A DNA stretch of 64,000 nt from Penumbrarchaeum sp964445525. GTDB lineage: Archaea; Thermoplasmatota; Penumbrarchaeia; Penumbrarchaeales; Penumbrarchaeaceae. Shown here one piece after another: positions 8,891 to 19,298 of the stretch. The notes under the pieces are model-generated. The model was not told where the DNA came from, did not search any database, and worked only from the letters and a program-made list of their open reading frames with translations. The stretch is taken from the NCBI GenBank assembly GCA_964445525.1, contig CAYULA010000013.1, positions 12,833-76,832 on the forward strand. Direction: 5' to 3'. The translations under genes and the position numbers were made by a program. Positions within the stretch are counted from its first letter, which is position 1. Each line of letters starts with the position of its first letter.

Positions 8891-9139
8891 GTGGAGGATC
8901 TCGAGCCGCATCCGGGGGCCAGAGGTTCAAGGAAGGGAAGGAAGAAGAAAAAAGGATCCTTCGATTTCAAGAGACCAGAGGACCTGGGTGTGAAAAAGAA
9001 GGAGGAACCCTCCGACCTCTTCACCATCAAAAAAGAGAGTTCCAAAAAGGGAGAGACATGTCCCGTATGCGGTGCGGGAATGACCTTCAAGGAGAGAGTA
9101 GATTCCTGGTACTGCCCCAGATGCAAATCTTTCTACTGA
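8891..9139 (+). CDS. C-terminal zinc-ribbon ORF, possibly the end of the upstream gene
   Basis: GTG-started frame of 82 codons: a Lys-rich stretch followed by a zinc ribbon CPVCG...CPRC at the very end. It has the same composition as the gene upstream, and its frame is open back through the 11-A run at 8855-8865 (it reads ...KKVRDREDEVED before the GTG). No good ribosome site precedes the GTG at a normal distance. I therefore think it is more likely the C-terminal part of a single protein with three zinc ribbons than an independent gene, but cannot prove it. Confidence 0.5.
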   Translation: MEDLEPHPGARGSRKGRKKKKGSFDFKRPEDLGVKKKEEPSDLFTIKKESSKKGETCPVCGAGMTFKERVDSWYCPRCKSFY

Positions 9140-9143
9140 GGGT

Positions 9144-9602
9144 TCATCCGACAAATATGATGAGATAGAATCTCCAGGCAAGGTAGGGAGTTGCAATACC
9201 CGAGCCAATACCGGCCAGTGTTCCCGTTACCGCCCTCAGGAAATTGTTGGAAGTCCTCCATCCATGATACTGGGTAAGTCCGTCCAACGTAAGAGGACCC
9301 AGCATTATGATTGTAAATATCAGCATCGTCAATACGGGGGGATCGAAGATAATTATCGAAATTATCCCCAAAGGTATTGAAACTAAAAGAGAGGGATAGA
9401 AAAAAATGCATCTTGAACAGAGGGGTAGCGGATGACCGCCGATCCAGAGTGATCGCTCCGGATCGCCGTGACATACCTTTTTGAATATCTGAGGTCTATC
9501 ATCGATGACCTTGAGGGCGATATCATCGAAACTCATCCGGGACCTCTTCACGGATCCTTTATGATCTTCTTTCACCATTACCCCAATCCGGTCAAAATTC
9601 AT
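9144..9602 (-). CDS. DUF2085 small membrane protein
   Basis: A 152-residue protein with the DUF2085 signature: CHGDPERS followed by LPLCSRC (around residues 44-64), then three to four hydrophobic helices including the conserved polar LDGLTQYHGWR segment before the last pair. The family is widespread in archaea and bacteria with unknown function; the paired Cys/His suggest metal or redox binding near the membrane. It converges on the zinc-ribbon frame ending at 9139 with only four bases between, and diverges from the FG-GAP gene. Confidence 0.78.
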   Translation of the reverse strand: MNFDRIGVMVKEDHKGSVKRSRMSFDDIALKVIDDRPQIFKKVCHGDPERSLWIGGHPLPLCSRCIFFYPSLLVSIPLGIISIIIFDPPVLTMLIFTIIMLGPLTLDGLTQYHGWRTSNNFLRAVTGTLAGIGSGIATPYLAWRFYLIIFVG

Positions 9603-9637
9603 AATACAATCCCCGAATTGATGATTCGCATGTGACC

Positions 9638-9656
9638 CAAAATATATTTATAAGGA
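9638..9656. promoter_or_regulatory. Shared AT-rich promoter between DUF2085 and FG-GAP genes
   Basis: AAAATATATTTATAAGG can be read as a TATA element in both directions. Toward the right it predicts transcription from about 9672; toward the left, from about 9620, close to the DUF2085 start at 9602. Confidence 0.45.
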
Positions 9657-9663
9657 ATAAAGG

Positions 9664-12600
9664 TTGATTTTTATCTGGGTACTACATATCAGGTTCTCTC
9701 GTGAGAAACTATCTCAATGGGGGAAATGTATACCCAAACAGCAAGGAGGTAGAGATCTGTCCCGCATTTCATCCCTATTTAGGGTTCTGCCTGCATTATT
9801 GATGATAACAGTTTCCGGTTATACCCTTCTGATCGCAGATCAGGACTTTGCAGAAGGATTGTCGCCCGAAGAGCTGGAAGGCTGGACATTGATAGGAAGA
9901 GACGAGTTCATGACGATCACCGGCCAGGAGGATTCCACAGGTTTCGGGACTACCATTGAAATGGGAGACATAGACGGAGACGGAAGAGATGATATTTTCG
10001 TTGGAGTTCCCACGTTTTCAGGCAACCAGGGAAGCGGTGCCGTTCTGATCTATTTCGCCAGGGACCTGGATGATATAGCTCCTCTGACCGCCATCGAGGA
10101 TGCCGATGTGATCGTATACGGAGAGGAAGCGGGAGATCGCTTCGGACAGAATATCGCACTCGGTGACATGAACGGGGACGGAAGGGATGAACTTCTTGTT
10201 TCCGCCCCGAGAGCATTCGGCTGGCAGGGAACCAGAAGATGGTCCGGTGAGGTCTACATATTATCCGGCAGAGACAGATCGGAGTTCCCCTCCAAGATAT
10301 GGATCGGCAAGACATCACTATACGGACACATCTACGGAAGGGACGCCCTTGACCAGATAGGACTCAGGATGACCATGGGCGATCTGACAGGTGACGGAAG
10401 GGACGAACTGGTTCTCGGAACAAACGGGGCGGGTGGTTTCGGAGGAACCCCTGAATACCATGCAGATTCCGAGAACAACGCTCCCAATTCCTGGGAGATA
10501 GAGGTTATTGAAGGAACGAGCTCCCCTGTTGGAACAGTAGTCCTCGAGAGAGATATTAAGATGATAAGGTACTTTTCATCATGGAATTCCACACTCACCC
10601 CTCCCGACACCCATGCTAGACATATCGGAAATGGTATGGATGTGAGTGACTTCAACGGTGACGGTTTCAATGATCTGCTGTTCTCCTGGAGTAAAATGGA
10701 AGGACCCTCCACCATCGAGACTTTGGTATCCACACAGGTGGAGATCATCCGAGGCGGACCCGGGTTTCCCTATGTACCGATCAACACGACAATCGATATC
10801 GTGATACCTACTTTCGAGCCAAACCTCACCATACAGATGAACAAGACAATGAATGAGCCTCCGAAGCTTGAATGCGGTGATCTCGATGGTGATCCCACCA
10901 TGGACATGGTCATCGGCAACCCTAACGGTCTTGATTATCTGGGCAGAATGCCCGAGGCAGGTCAGGTTCACATCATGAGGGGATTTGACTTCATAAACGG
11001 AGACACGATCTATACTGATAACTATTCATCAACGATATTCGGTCTGGATTCGAAAGATAGGCTGGGATCCAGTTTACTTTGCATAGATATGGATGATGAC
11101 GGATTCGATGAGGTCATGATCGGGGCCCCGTACGCCGATGGCGAGAGGAATTTGGTTCCGGATTGCGGGGAAGGATACCGTTTTGATTTTGACGGGATAT
11201 TCACTCCCGAACTTGAATCATTTGATGCAAATGAATCATACATGGGTTATTTCGAAGGAGGTCATTCCTTCCATGCCATATCGTACGGAGATATCGATCA
11301 GGACGGTGTTTCGGACCTCCTTGTATCCACACCTGACTTCTCTCCTGAAGACTCCGACGATATTCTGGGTCTTGTATCCCTATTCATGATCAAGCAGGAT
11401 TTCGAGATGAAGATCTACGGAAGATCGGGATCCAGGGACTTCGGAAGGAGTATTGTAATCGAAGATTTCAATATGGACGGATACGAGGACATATTGGTGG
11501 GCGATCCCAATGCAATGAGAATAATTCTAGATGTGACACCACCTGTTATCACCCAGGATGGAGAAGCATATATTCTGTTCGGAGGTCCAACCTCTGAAGG
11601 TCCCATTTTCAACCTGGAATCCGATGCCGACATCACGTACAAAGTAGACCTCGCGGGAAATCAGGCCGAGTTGGGAAAAACCGTTACTTCAGGTGACCTC
11701 AACGATGACGGATACCCTGATGCCGTGATAGGTGCTCCTTCCTATTATGATGGAGCAAACAACTGCGGGGGTTTCTACATAGCCTGGGGGGGGAACAGGA
11801 CCTACATGGAGGAACAGAACCGCAAACTGGTCCTCGGACAAACGGTGGAGATGGTTGGCGATTCCATTGTGGTTGGAGACTTCAACGGGGACCTCAAGGA
11901 TGATCTTGCTGTCTCCGCAACAGCCACAACCGCCTCGCAATCTCTGGGCAGATATCATGCGGGAAACGTCTACATATTCTTCGGTGACATATCATCGGGT
12001 AATACAAGGATCAATTCAGCCGATGTTGTGATCACCGGTTCCCTGCCAAACGAGCAGATCGGAAAAAGCCTGGCCGCAGGGGACATTGACAACGACGGGA
12101 TCGATGATCTGGTTATCGGGGCTCCATATTCTGACCTGGGTTCTGTAAGGGACCAGGGTCTGACATATATCATGAAAGGCCGCAATACATGGGGCTCGAG
12201 CTACGATCTTTCCACGGATGCATCCACGAGAATTTTCGGGCCATGGCCTTATGACCAGACCGGAAGTACACTCGCCGCCGGGGACCTGGATGGCGATGAT
12301 CATGATGATATTGTAATAGGGGCCTCAAGCGGCGATGGGTATCAGAGGACCGCAAAGGAAGCGGGAAACGTCTATGTTATGTTGGGAAGCTACCTTTCGG
12401 AAAATCTGGACGGTGGAAATCTCAGTCTTCGTGATCAATACAATATGACAGTGTTCGGAGAGAACAGCATGGAAAGACTCGGATCATCTCTTGGAATTGG
12501 TGATCTGGATGGGGATGGAGGAAATGATGTTGCCATGGGTGCAATAGGATGGTTGGACCCCGTTTCCGGTGCCGTACCCGGCGGTGTAAAGATACTTCCA

Positions 12601-15600
12601 TCAAAAATGATCAGGGACGGAGGGGAGCTCAACTCTTCATCCATCCCGGTTCTCACTTCCAAGAGAGATGGAGACCTATTTGGAACATCAATATATATTT
12701 CGGATTACTCGGGAGACGGAACGGATGATATGCTTATGGGGGCACCCAAATTCGATCCCTACGGAACCGGGGAGATCAAAGGTGGACTGTTCCTCTGGGA
12801 GGGTAAGGATATCTATATCAGGGACATCAAGGTGTCCCCCATAATGGTTCTCGGGACTGAACCGGTTTCCGATCCAGAGGAAATAATGAGCCAGGTATAC
12901 TATCTATCACCGCAAGAAGGCCCGTACAAGATGAGGGTGACGGGAAGATCCGTTTACGGATATGATGATGTCAGTTCAATATCCATAGCCATGGATTCTC
13001 TTCAAGGTCCGGGATCCTGTACCCTGGTTTTCAACACCACCAACAGGGAATTTGAACAGTTCTCATCAGGTGATTTTACCAAAAATATCTGGATAGAGGA
13101 TGAATACTCTTCAGGAACAACAGATGGAGTCGAATCATGGTATGTGGATTTCTCCTTCGATGTGGACTGGGATATGCCAGATCCCGATGTGCTGACAACC
13201 TACATTACGGGAGGGAGTTCATCTTACAGGAACTATCTCTCCAAGGAGTTCCGGATAGACAGGACGATCTTCATCGAGGATGAGGGATTGAAGGTCTCGG
13301 GTAAGAACGAAACTGATCTACCCGAATGGCTGAATGCATCAACATACATCTCAGTTAAGAACATCTCACTCTCCCACATATTCAACGGAGAGCCCATCCA
13401 TGGAAGAGCACTGGAAAACATCAGTCTGGGGCTATACCGGCCCGACGGCATCCTTATCGGAAGATCACATATGAACGGAACCAGACTGGATTTCGATCCG
13501 ACAACTGCAGGTGAAGGGGTCAACAATGAAGAAGCGACATTTACAATAGGTCCACTTAAGGACGATCCGCTACCATCCGGTTCCATCTGGCAGAGGAATC
13601 TGACCTTCCAGTTGAAGGCAGATACCACTGCTCCGCCGGAGGTAACCTCCTTCAATATATTCCCCGACGGAAAGGAAAAAGGAATAGTTCCCTTTGATGA
13701 CGACCGGTTCGTGGAATTGAACTGGGTCAACGTGGTGGATCTCGGACCTTCGGGCATTGACAGGTATGTCCTGGAGGTCATCGGCGAGGAGGAGACCACC
13801 ATCTACGATTCCGTGAGGTCCGGAGACCTCATAATGATCCCTGAGGGAGAGGTGAATTTCACTCTGCATGCCATGGATAGAGCGGGAAATCCGGGACCAA
13901 AGATCAAAAGGACCGTAACCACCGATACCGGAGCTCCCTTTTTCAGGAAACCCATACCGGCTGATGAGTCATGGCTAAACGACCAGACCGAGGAATTGTC
14001 CATTATCACATTCGACGGTGTATCCGGTATTGACGTTGAATCCGCAGAATACAGGGTTTTCTATCAGAGTGCGGACGTGGTGGGAGAATGGAAGGATGTT
14101 CTCGGATGGGAGGTTGCAGGAAACGAGACAAGACTTGTGGCTCCGGTGCCGGACGAAGAAGGATTCGGTCTCTACATACAGTGGAAGATATCCGATCTGG
14201 CGGGACTTACAACCGTTTCAGAACCGTATACATTCAGCATTGACAAGACTCCCCCCATAATAGAACCGGACCAGGAGGAGTTGATCGCCGGCCCGGGGGA
14301 GATCGAATTCGATTGTTTCATGGAGGATTCCCTTTCCTGGCTCAACCTTTCCACCGTGGAGTTCAGAATAGCAAGCGCGGATGCTTTTCAGGGATCGGTA
14401 TGGAGATCCATGGACCTCGAGGGATTCAGGATCTCATATTCTCCGTCCTATACGGTTGATCCCGGATTCGAGGGATACGGATATGCCCAGTGGAGGGTAA
14501 CCGACAGGGCTGGAAACTACGTGGAAAGCGATCTGATTTCCATCCTAGTTGATACAACACTTCCCGAGTTTACGGATTTCACACCGAATACAACCACAAT
14601 ACAGAGTGATACCGAGGTGGATGTCTCGGTAACAATCATAGAAGAAGGCAGCGGAATACTTCCAGGGGACGTGGAGATATCTGTATCCACCATTTCAGGG
14701 TGGGTTCAGTACGGTGTCGGGGGTTTCTCCCCCTGGATTCCGGTTGACCTTGTGGAAGAATTCAACAACAATTATGTTGCCTCATCCACGGTGACGCTTG
14801 ACGAGGGAAGGTTCAACCAGGTCAGGTTCAGGGTAAGGGACGGGGCTGGAAACGGATGGGTTATTTCAAGCTCGCATTCCATCGAGGTTGATCTTCCTGA
14901 AGTAAACCTTCCTCCAAGGGCGCTTTTCAATGTTGTACCGGTTTCGGACATGATATTCCAGGGTGAATCGCTGACCCTGGATGCGACACCTTCATCTGAT
15001 CCGGAAGGAGCCCCTCTGAACTTTACATGGTTTTCCGACCTTGAAGGATTTCCCGGAGACGGAATGCTTGGAACAGAACCCAGAATTAACGTCACACTTT
15101 CCGTTCTGGGAGTCCACAGCATCTGGATGGTTGTTACCGACGGTGTTAACACGGTTACATCCGAGGAGGTCAATATCAGGGTCGTGGAGAGACAGGACGA
15201 AGAACCCGAGGAGGAATCCGAAGAGGAAACCCTGCTCGAAAGAGTCCAGGACTCGATTATGCTCCTTATCCTGGCACTTCTGATCGGAATCATACTGGGT
15301 GCCGTGATAATATATCTGGCATTCGTGAGGCGCATGGAACAGGAGCCGGTACTCGAACCTCAGCCCATGGTGGATGCAACATACGAGGACGAATACGTTG
15401 TACCCTACTGTCCCTACTGCGGAGAGGAGGCCAGACCATCCGATGAATACTGCATCAAATGCGGTTCGGTCTTCACCGAGAAGGATAAAGAGGGCATGCT
15501 GAAGGGAAAGAAAAAGAAGAAGAAAAAGAAAAAGAAGGAATCCCTCAAGGCAGCCGAAGAGGAAGCGACAGAGGAAGAAGAGGATTGGGACATCCCCGAA

Positions 15601-15750
15601 TATGAGGACGGGATAGAAGTTGAATCGGATTTCTTCGCCGAAACCCCTGAAGAGCTCGAGATCGAGGACCTTGACGAAGAGGAGCTCGAGGAGATCGACG
15701 AGGAGGACCTTGAAGAACTGGATGAGGATGACTGGGAGGTGGAAGAATGA
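9664..15750 (+). CDS. Giant FG-GAP beta-propeller surface protein with PKD domain and cytoplasmic zinc ribbon
   Basis: Roughly 2000 residues. After a hydrophobic signal segment come many FG-GAP/integrin-alpha-like repeats with calcium loops (DIDGDGRDDI and DLDGDGGNDV types) up to about residue 1060, then several Ig-like domains (about 1060-1740), a PKD domain (about 1750-1840), one transmembrane helix (about 1863-1890), a cytoplasmic zinc ribbon CPYCG...CIKCG (about 1916-1937), a Lys-rich patch and an acidic tail. Likely an adhesion or substrate-binding envelope protein. The start is uncertain: the only standard start codon before the signal helix is TTG 9664, which is too close to the TATA box; a strong SD AGGAGGT (9744-9750) instead precedes an in-frame CTG at 9757. 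Its stop overlaps the next gene by ATGA. Confidence 0.8.
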   Translation: MIFIWVLHIRFSREKLSQWGKCIPKQQGGRDLSRISSLFRVLPALLMITVSGYTLLIADQDFAEGLSPEELEGWTLIGRDEFMTITGQEDSTGFGTTIEMGDIDGDGRDDIFVGVPTFSGNQGSGAVLIYFARDLDDIAPLTAIEDADVIVYGEEAGDRFGQNIALGDMNGDGRDELLVSAPRAFGWQGTRRWSGEVYILSGRDRSEFPSKIWIGKTSLYGHIYGRDALDQIGLRMTMGDLTGDGRDELVLGTNGAGGFGGTPEYHADSENNAPNSWEIEVIEGTSSPVGTVVLERDIKMIRYFSSWNSTLTPPDTHARHIGNGMDVSDFNGDGFNDLLFSWSKMEGPSTIETLVSTQVEIIRGGPGFPYVPINTTIDIVIPTFEPNLTIQMNKTMNEPPKLECGDLDGDPTMDMVIGNPNGLDYLGRMPEAGQVHIMRGFDFINGDTIYTDNYSSTIFGLDSKDRLGSSLLCIDMDDDGFDEVMIGAPYADGERNLVPDCGEGYRFDFDGIFTPELESFDANESYMGYFEGGHSFHAISYGDIDQDGVSDLLVSTPDFSPEDSDDILGLVSLFMIKQDFEMKIYGRSGSRDFGRSIVIEDFNMDGYEDILVGDPNAMRIILDVTPPVITQDGEAYILFGGPTSEGPIFNLESDADITYKVDLAGNQAELGKTVTSGDLNDDGYPDAVIGAPSYYDGANNCGGFYIAWGGNRTYMEEQNRKLVLGQTVEMVGDSIVVGDFNGDLKDDLAVSATATTASQSLGRYHAGNVYIFFGDISSGNTRINSADVVITGSLPNEQIGKSLAAGDIDNDGIDDLVIGAPYSDLGSVRDQGLTYIMKGRNTWGSSYDLSTDASTRIFGPWPYDQTGSTLAAGDLDGDDHDDIVIGASSGDGYQRTAKEAGNVYVMLGSYLSENLDGGNLSLRDQYNMTVFGENSMERLGSSLGIGDLDGDGGNDVAMGAIGWLDPVSGAVPGGVKILPSKMIRDGGELNSSSIPVLTSKRDGDLFGTSIYISDYSGDGTDDMLMGAPKFDPYGTGEIKGGLFLWEGKDIYIRDIKVSPIMVLGTEPVSDPEEIMSQVYYLSPQEGPYKMRVTGRSVYGYDDVSSISIAMDSLQGPGSCTLVFNTTNREFEQFSSGDFTKNIWIEDEYSSGTTDGVESWYVDFSFDVDWDMPDPDVLTTYITGGSSSYRNYLSKEFRIDRTIFIEDEGLKVSGKNETDLPEWLNASTYISVKNISLSHIFNGEPIHGRALENISLGLYRPDGILIGRSHMNGTRLDFDPTTAGEGVNNEEATFTIGPLKDDPLPSGSIWQRNLTFQLKADTTAPPEVTSFNIFPDGKEKGIVPFDDDRFVELNWVNVVDLGPSGIDRYVLEVIGEEETTIYDSVRSGDLIMIPEGEVNFTLHAMDRAGNPGPKIKRTVTTDTGAPFFRKPIPADESWLNDQTEELSIITFDGVSGIDVESAEYRVFYQSADVVGEWKDVLGWEVAGNETRLVAPVPDEEGFGLYIQWKISDLAGLTTVSEPYTFSIDKTPPIIEPDQEELIAGPGEIEFDCFMEDSLSWLNLSTVEFRIASADAFQGSVWRSMDLEGFRISYSPSYTVDPGFEGYGYAQWRVTDRAGNYVESDLISILVDTTLPEFTDFTPNTTTIQSDTEVDVSVTIIEEGSGILPGDVEISVSTISGWVQYGVGGFSPWIPVDLVEEFNNNYVASSTVTLDEGRFNQVRFRVRDGAGNGWVISSSHSIEVDLPEVNLPPRALFNVVPVSDMIFQGESLTLDATPSSDPEGAPLNFTWFSDLEGFPGDGMLGTEPRINVTLSVLGVHSIWMVVTDGVNTVTSEEVNIRVVERQDEEPEEESEEETLLERVQDSIMLLILALLIGIILGAVIIYLAFVRRMEQEPVLEPQPMVDATYEDEYVVPYCPYCGEEARPSDEYCIKCGSVFTEKDKEGMLKGKKKKKKKKKKESLKAAEEEATEEEEDWDIPEYEDGIEVESDFFAETPEELEIEDLDEEELEEIDEEDLEELDEDDWEVEE

Positions 15751-18700
15751 AGATCAGGACACTTTCTCTCATATCCGTTATTCTTATGATACTGGCAGGC
15801 CTCGCAGCTCCCGAAGGGTCCGACGGTGCTCTCGCCTTCGAGGCCGATAAGAAGATCAGTCAGGACAGCGGAGAGTCATCCCAGATGAATCCCGACATCG
15901 CTGTCCATGACAGCAATGTTTACGTTGTATGGCAGGATGCCAGGAGAGGAAACTGGGACATATATCTGAGAAGGTCCACCAACAACGGCATGACATTCGA
16001 AAACGAGGTCAGGGTGGATGATACCAGTATTACACCAACGCTGACCGATGATCAGACCTCACAGGTGGATCCCGAGGTGGCCGTGTCTCCGGATGGAACC
16101 GTCCATGTTGTCTGGTCAGATGACAGGGACGGAAGATATCTCCTCTACATGGCCAAATCGGATGACGAAGGAAAGACCTTCTCTTCCAATTTCATGGTAT
16201 CGGACAGCAACACAGGCATTCAGACCAAACCCCACATGGATATTTCCGCACAGGGAGATATCTTCATTGTATGGGAAGATACCAGGGATTCCATAGGACA
16301 CGAACAGATCTACGGAAGCTTTTCCTCCGACGGAATGAACTTTGATGAAGCCGTCAGGATCTCCGATACATCCATCGACTATTACTGCTTCGATCCCTCG
16401 GTTGCCTGGTCCGGAAATGAGGATATTCACGTGGTCTGGACAGAGGACAGGATCATCGATACCGACATCAGGTTCTGCTCCTCCGATGATTCAGGTGATA
16501 CCTTCTCATCTTCATTCATTCTCAACAGGGATCCGTCCTCATCTGATCAGGATTCGGCATTCATAGATGCCAATTCCACATCCGTTGTGGTTGTCTGGAA
16601 GGATGGGAGAAGCACATCCGCCGATATCTACATGGCGATATCATCGGACGGAGGGAGCTCTTTTGCCATGGAGTTCGTGGTTCATCCGTCATTCAAGACA
16701 GGCCACCAGTACGATCCCGAGATGTTGATCGAAAGCGACGGGAATATCTCCGTCTGCTGGACCTCTTCACCTGGCAGGGATGATACATCAAAATCGGATA
16801 TTCAGATGACCAAATACCTGGTTAACGGTACATTCGAGGAAGTGGAGACCGTAAATGATAGAAAAATCGGAATTAGTCAAGACAATCCCTCCTTGGCAGT
16901 GAGCAAAGGCATGGCTCATATCGCCTGGACGGATTACAGGAACAACAACCAGCCGGATATCTATTTCTCCAGAACAATCTCCTATGGCGAGGAGGGTGAG
17001 GCACCAAGGCTGGTTGGCGGAAGGATAAGCCCCGAAACCGGAGCTGTGGGGCAGAAATTCTTCTTTTATGTGAGCTACTTTGACGAGGAGAACGATCCCC
17101 CCAGGGGTTATCCCAAGGTGGACCTTTTCTACCGGTCCGGTTCCGAGCTTTTCCATTTTCCGGATTCCCCGTTCAACATGACTCCTTTGAGGGATGAGTC
17201 CTACGACATGAACTACAGGAACGGTCAGAATTACATCTTCTCCATTACCATTGAGAGGGAACTCGAACTCTATTACAGATTCAACGTTACAGCGGCTACC
17301 GGAAACAGAACAATGATATTGACAGAACTGACCAGGGGGCCGATCATTGACTGGGAGGGGCCTTCTTTCAATTTGATATCACCCCCTCCCAACAGCTGGG
17401 AGGATGACAACATTGTGAGTTTCGAACTCAATATCACCGATGAGCTTTCCACCATCGATCAGTGGTCTATCTTCTATCAGAGATTCAACCTTGCAACGGA
17501 GAAATGGGACAGCTGGCAGAGAAAGGGAACCATGGAAGCGGTTGATAATCACAGTGTCATATACAGGGTGAATATCACCCTTTTCGACGGAACCGACAAC
17601 ATGGTCAGGTTCAGGGCCAAGGATATCCATGGCAACGGTGATGACGAACTCGGTTATTCCGTCAGCGATACATACAAAATCCGGGTGGATCCCACCGGTC
17701 CTTTCTTCAAGGTTACACAGCCTCCGAGAGGCAGGATACTCTATGACACCGATGTGGGTGTGGAGGCCGAGATCTGGGACCTCGGGGCCGGTCTGGATAT
17801 CGATTCGGTGAATATCTCCTATTCTTTGGGTGGCAGCGATAATTACGGAGAATGGTTCCCCGTGAGCGAATTCGGGGGAGAACTGGTACCCCACGAGGAC
17901 GAGGAGGAGAGATTCATTTTGAAACTCAACCTCAGCCTGATCCAGGGATTCAACAACTTTTTCAGGTTCAGGGCGAGTGATAAACTGGGTAACGAGAGGA
18001 TCTCCGACCCGCATCAGGTTGTAATAAAGAAGCCTGAAGTGGTGGAACAGGACAGACCTCCTGATCCGGTCTCATCCATACAGCCAGCCGTTTCGGGTTC
18101 CACCAGACCTCATATAACATGGACGCCCACCTATGATCCGGACGGCGATCTGGTCACCTACTGGTTCAGGTTGAGCGAAAAGGATAGCGGAGATATTATT
18201 TTCAACTGGACGAACCTGGGAGCCTCGGTTACATACTGGGACCCTGATGAATCCATCTCCCTGGAACCGAGCAGGACCTATCTGATCGAGATAAGACCGC
18301 AAGCAAATGATCTGAACGGAACGGTTACCAATTCAACATTGCTGATCTCAACCGATGCCAACATGCCTCCGGAATCTCCTTCGGGTCTGGTTCCCAGGGC
18401 CACCAGCGATCCGTCGCCGATATTGAGTTGGGATCAATCCGAAGATCCCGAAGGGGACGAGGTATTCTATTTCATAAGGATAGGAACATTCTACAACGGA
18501 GGAGACATCCTGGGCTGGACATCAACATTCACCGAACCCAAGTACAGGATCAGCAGGGTTCTGGGTGCCGGTAACTATCATGTTCAGCTGATGTGTTCCG
18601 ACGGAAAGGACTTCTCCACCATATCACATAATACACTGTCCATCGGCATATATTCACCCGAAATGGAATCCGAGAGGACTTCCATTGTTATCTATCCTCC

Positions 18701-19289
18701 CGATGATGATGATCCGAATCGTATCGAGACCAAGAACGAGAACGTGGAACTGACCATCTTCAACAAGGGATTCACCTTCGACACCATCAGGATACGTGTT
18801 ACGGGAGAGGCAACCGAAAGGGATGACATCGATATCTATACCACAAAGGACCGGGTGGAGCTCTCCCCCGGTTCCTCCAAAAACACCACTCTTACAATAA
18901 CCGTGAACGAGAATACCAAGAAGGGATACTATTCATTGAATGTAACCCTGACATCCATCGACGGTATATCCACTTTCACCAAGCAGCTGACGGTGAGGAT
19001 CGTTGACGAGGAGGACATCAATCCATCCATAGGGGATGGAAATGGTGATGAGGAGACAAATGATACCCAGATCCTGCTCTGGCTTTTCTTTGCACTGCTT
19101 TTTGTAATTCTCCTTGCAATGTTTTACGGATATTACAGAATAGACAGACGGCAAAGGGAGGAACAGGTAGAGATAATCAAGAGGAGAGAAGGAAGGTCCA
19201 GAGCCTTCAAATCCGGTTCCAAGAAGGAACTGAAAGGGCAAAAGAAGGAAAAACCTGGCCTTCCTCCAACGAAGGAATCCGACCGGTGA
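15747..19289 (+). CDS. Large BNR/sialidase-like propeller surface protein, membrane-anchored
   Basis: An 1180-residue exported protein. A clear N-terminal signal peptide is followed by about seven repeats of the type VYVVWQDARRGNWDIYLRRS...NNGMTF (residues about 40-420) that resemble BNR/Asp-box sialidase propellers; conserved catalytic sialidase residues cannot be assigned, so enzyme activity is not claimed. Next come Ig-like segments with DxSxID-type calcium loops, FN3-like units (about 765-970), a CARDB/NEW3-like domain with ELSPGSSKNTTLTI (about 990-1085), and one transmembrane helix (about 1106-1132) with a short basic tail. Translationally coupled to the FG-GAP gene by ATGA, so both probably build the same surface assembly. 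Confidence 0.78.
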   Translation: MKIRTLSLISVILMILAGLAAPEGSDGALAFEADKKISQDSGESSQMNPDIAVHDSNVYVVWQDARRGNWDIYLRRSTNNGMTFENEVRVDDTSITPTLTDDQTSQVDPEVAVSPDGTVHVVWSDDRDGRYLLYMAKSDDEGKTFSSNFMVSDSNTGIQTKPHMDISAQGDIFIVWEDTRDSIGHEQIYGSFSSDGMNFDEAVRISDTSIDYYCFDPSVAWSGNEDIHVVWTEDRIIDTDIRFCSSDDSGDTFSSSFILNRDPSSSDQDSAFIDANSTSVVVVWKDGRSTSADIYMAISSDGGSSFAMEFVVHPSFKTGHQYDPEMLIESDGNISVCWTSSPGRDDTSKSDIQMTKYLVNGTFEEVETVNDRKIGISQDNPSLAVSKGMAHIAWTDYRNNNQPDIYFSRTISYGEEGEAPRLVGGRISPETGAVGQKFFFYVSYFDEENDPPRGYPKVDLFYRSGSELFHFPDSPFNMTPLRDESYDMNYRNGQNYIFSITIERELELYYRFNVTAATGNRTMILTELTRGPIIDWEGPSFNLISPPPNSWEDDNIVSFELNITDELSTIDQWSIFYQRFNLATEKWDSWQRKGTMEAVDNHSVIYRVNITLFDGTDNMVRFRAKDIHGNGDDELGYSVSDTYKIRVDPTGPFFKVTQPPRGRILYDTDVGVEAEIWDLGAGLDIDSVNISYSLGGSDNYGEWFPVSEFGGELVPHEDEEERFILKLNLSLIQGFNNFFRFRASDKLGNERISDPHQVVIKKPEVVEQDRPPDPVSSIQPAVSGSTRPHITWTPTYDPDGDLVTYWFRLSEKDSGDIIFNWTNLGASVTYWDPDESISLEPSRTYLIEIRPQANDLNGTVTNSTLLISTDANMPPESPSGLVPRATSDPSPILSWDQSEDPEGDEVFYFIRIGTFYNGGDILGWTSTFTEPKYRISRVLGAGNYHVQLMCSDGKDFSTISHNTLSIGIYSPEMESERTSIVIYPPDDDDPNRIETKNENVELTIFNKGFTFDTIRIRVTGEATERDDIDIYTTKDRVELSPGSSKNTTLTITVNENTKKGYYSLNVTLTSIDGISTFTKQLTVRIVDEEDINPSIGDGNGDEETNDTQILLWLFFALLFVILLAMFYGYYRIDRRQREEQVEIIKRREGRSRAFKSGSKKELKGQKKEKPGLPPTKESDR

Positions 19290-19298
19290 GGCAACCGG

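Noticed and set aside
8378..8911. Poly-serine protein on the - strand
   Set aside because: Only the complement of the GAR-rich codons of the Glu-rich repeats.
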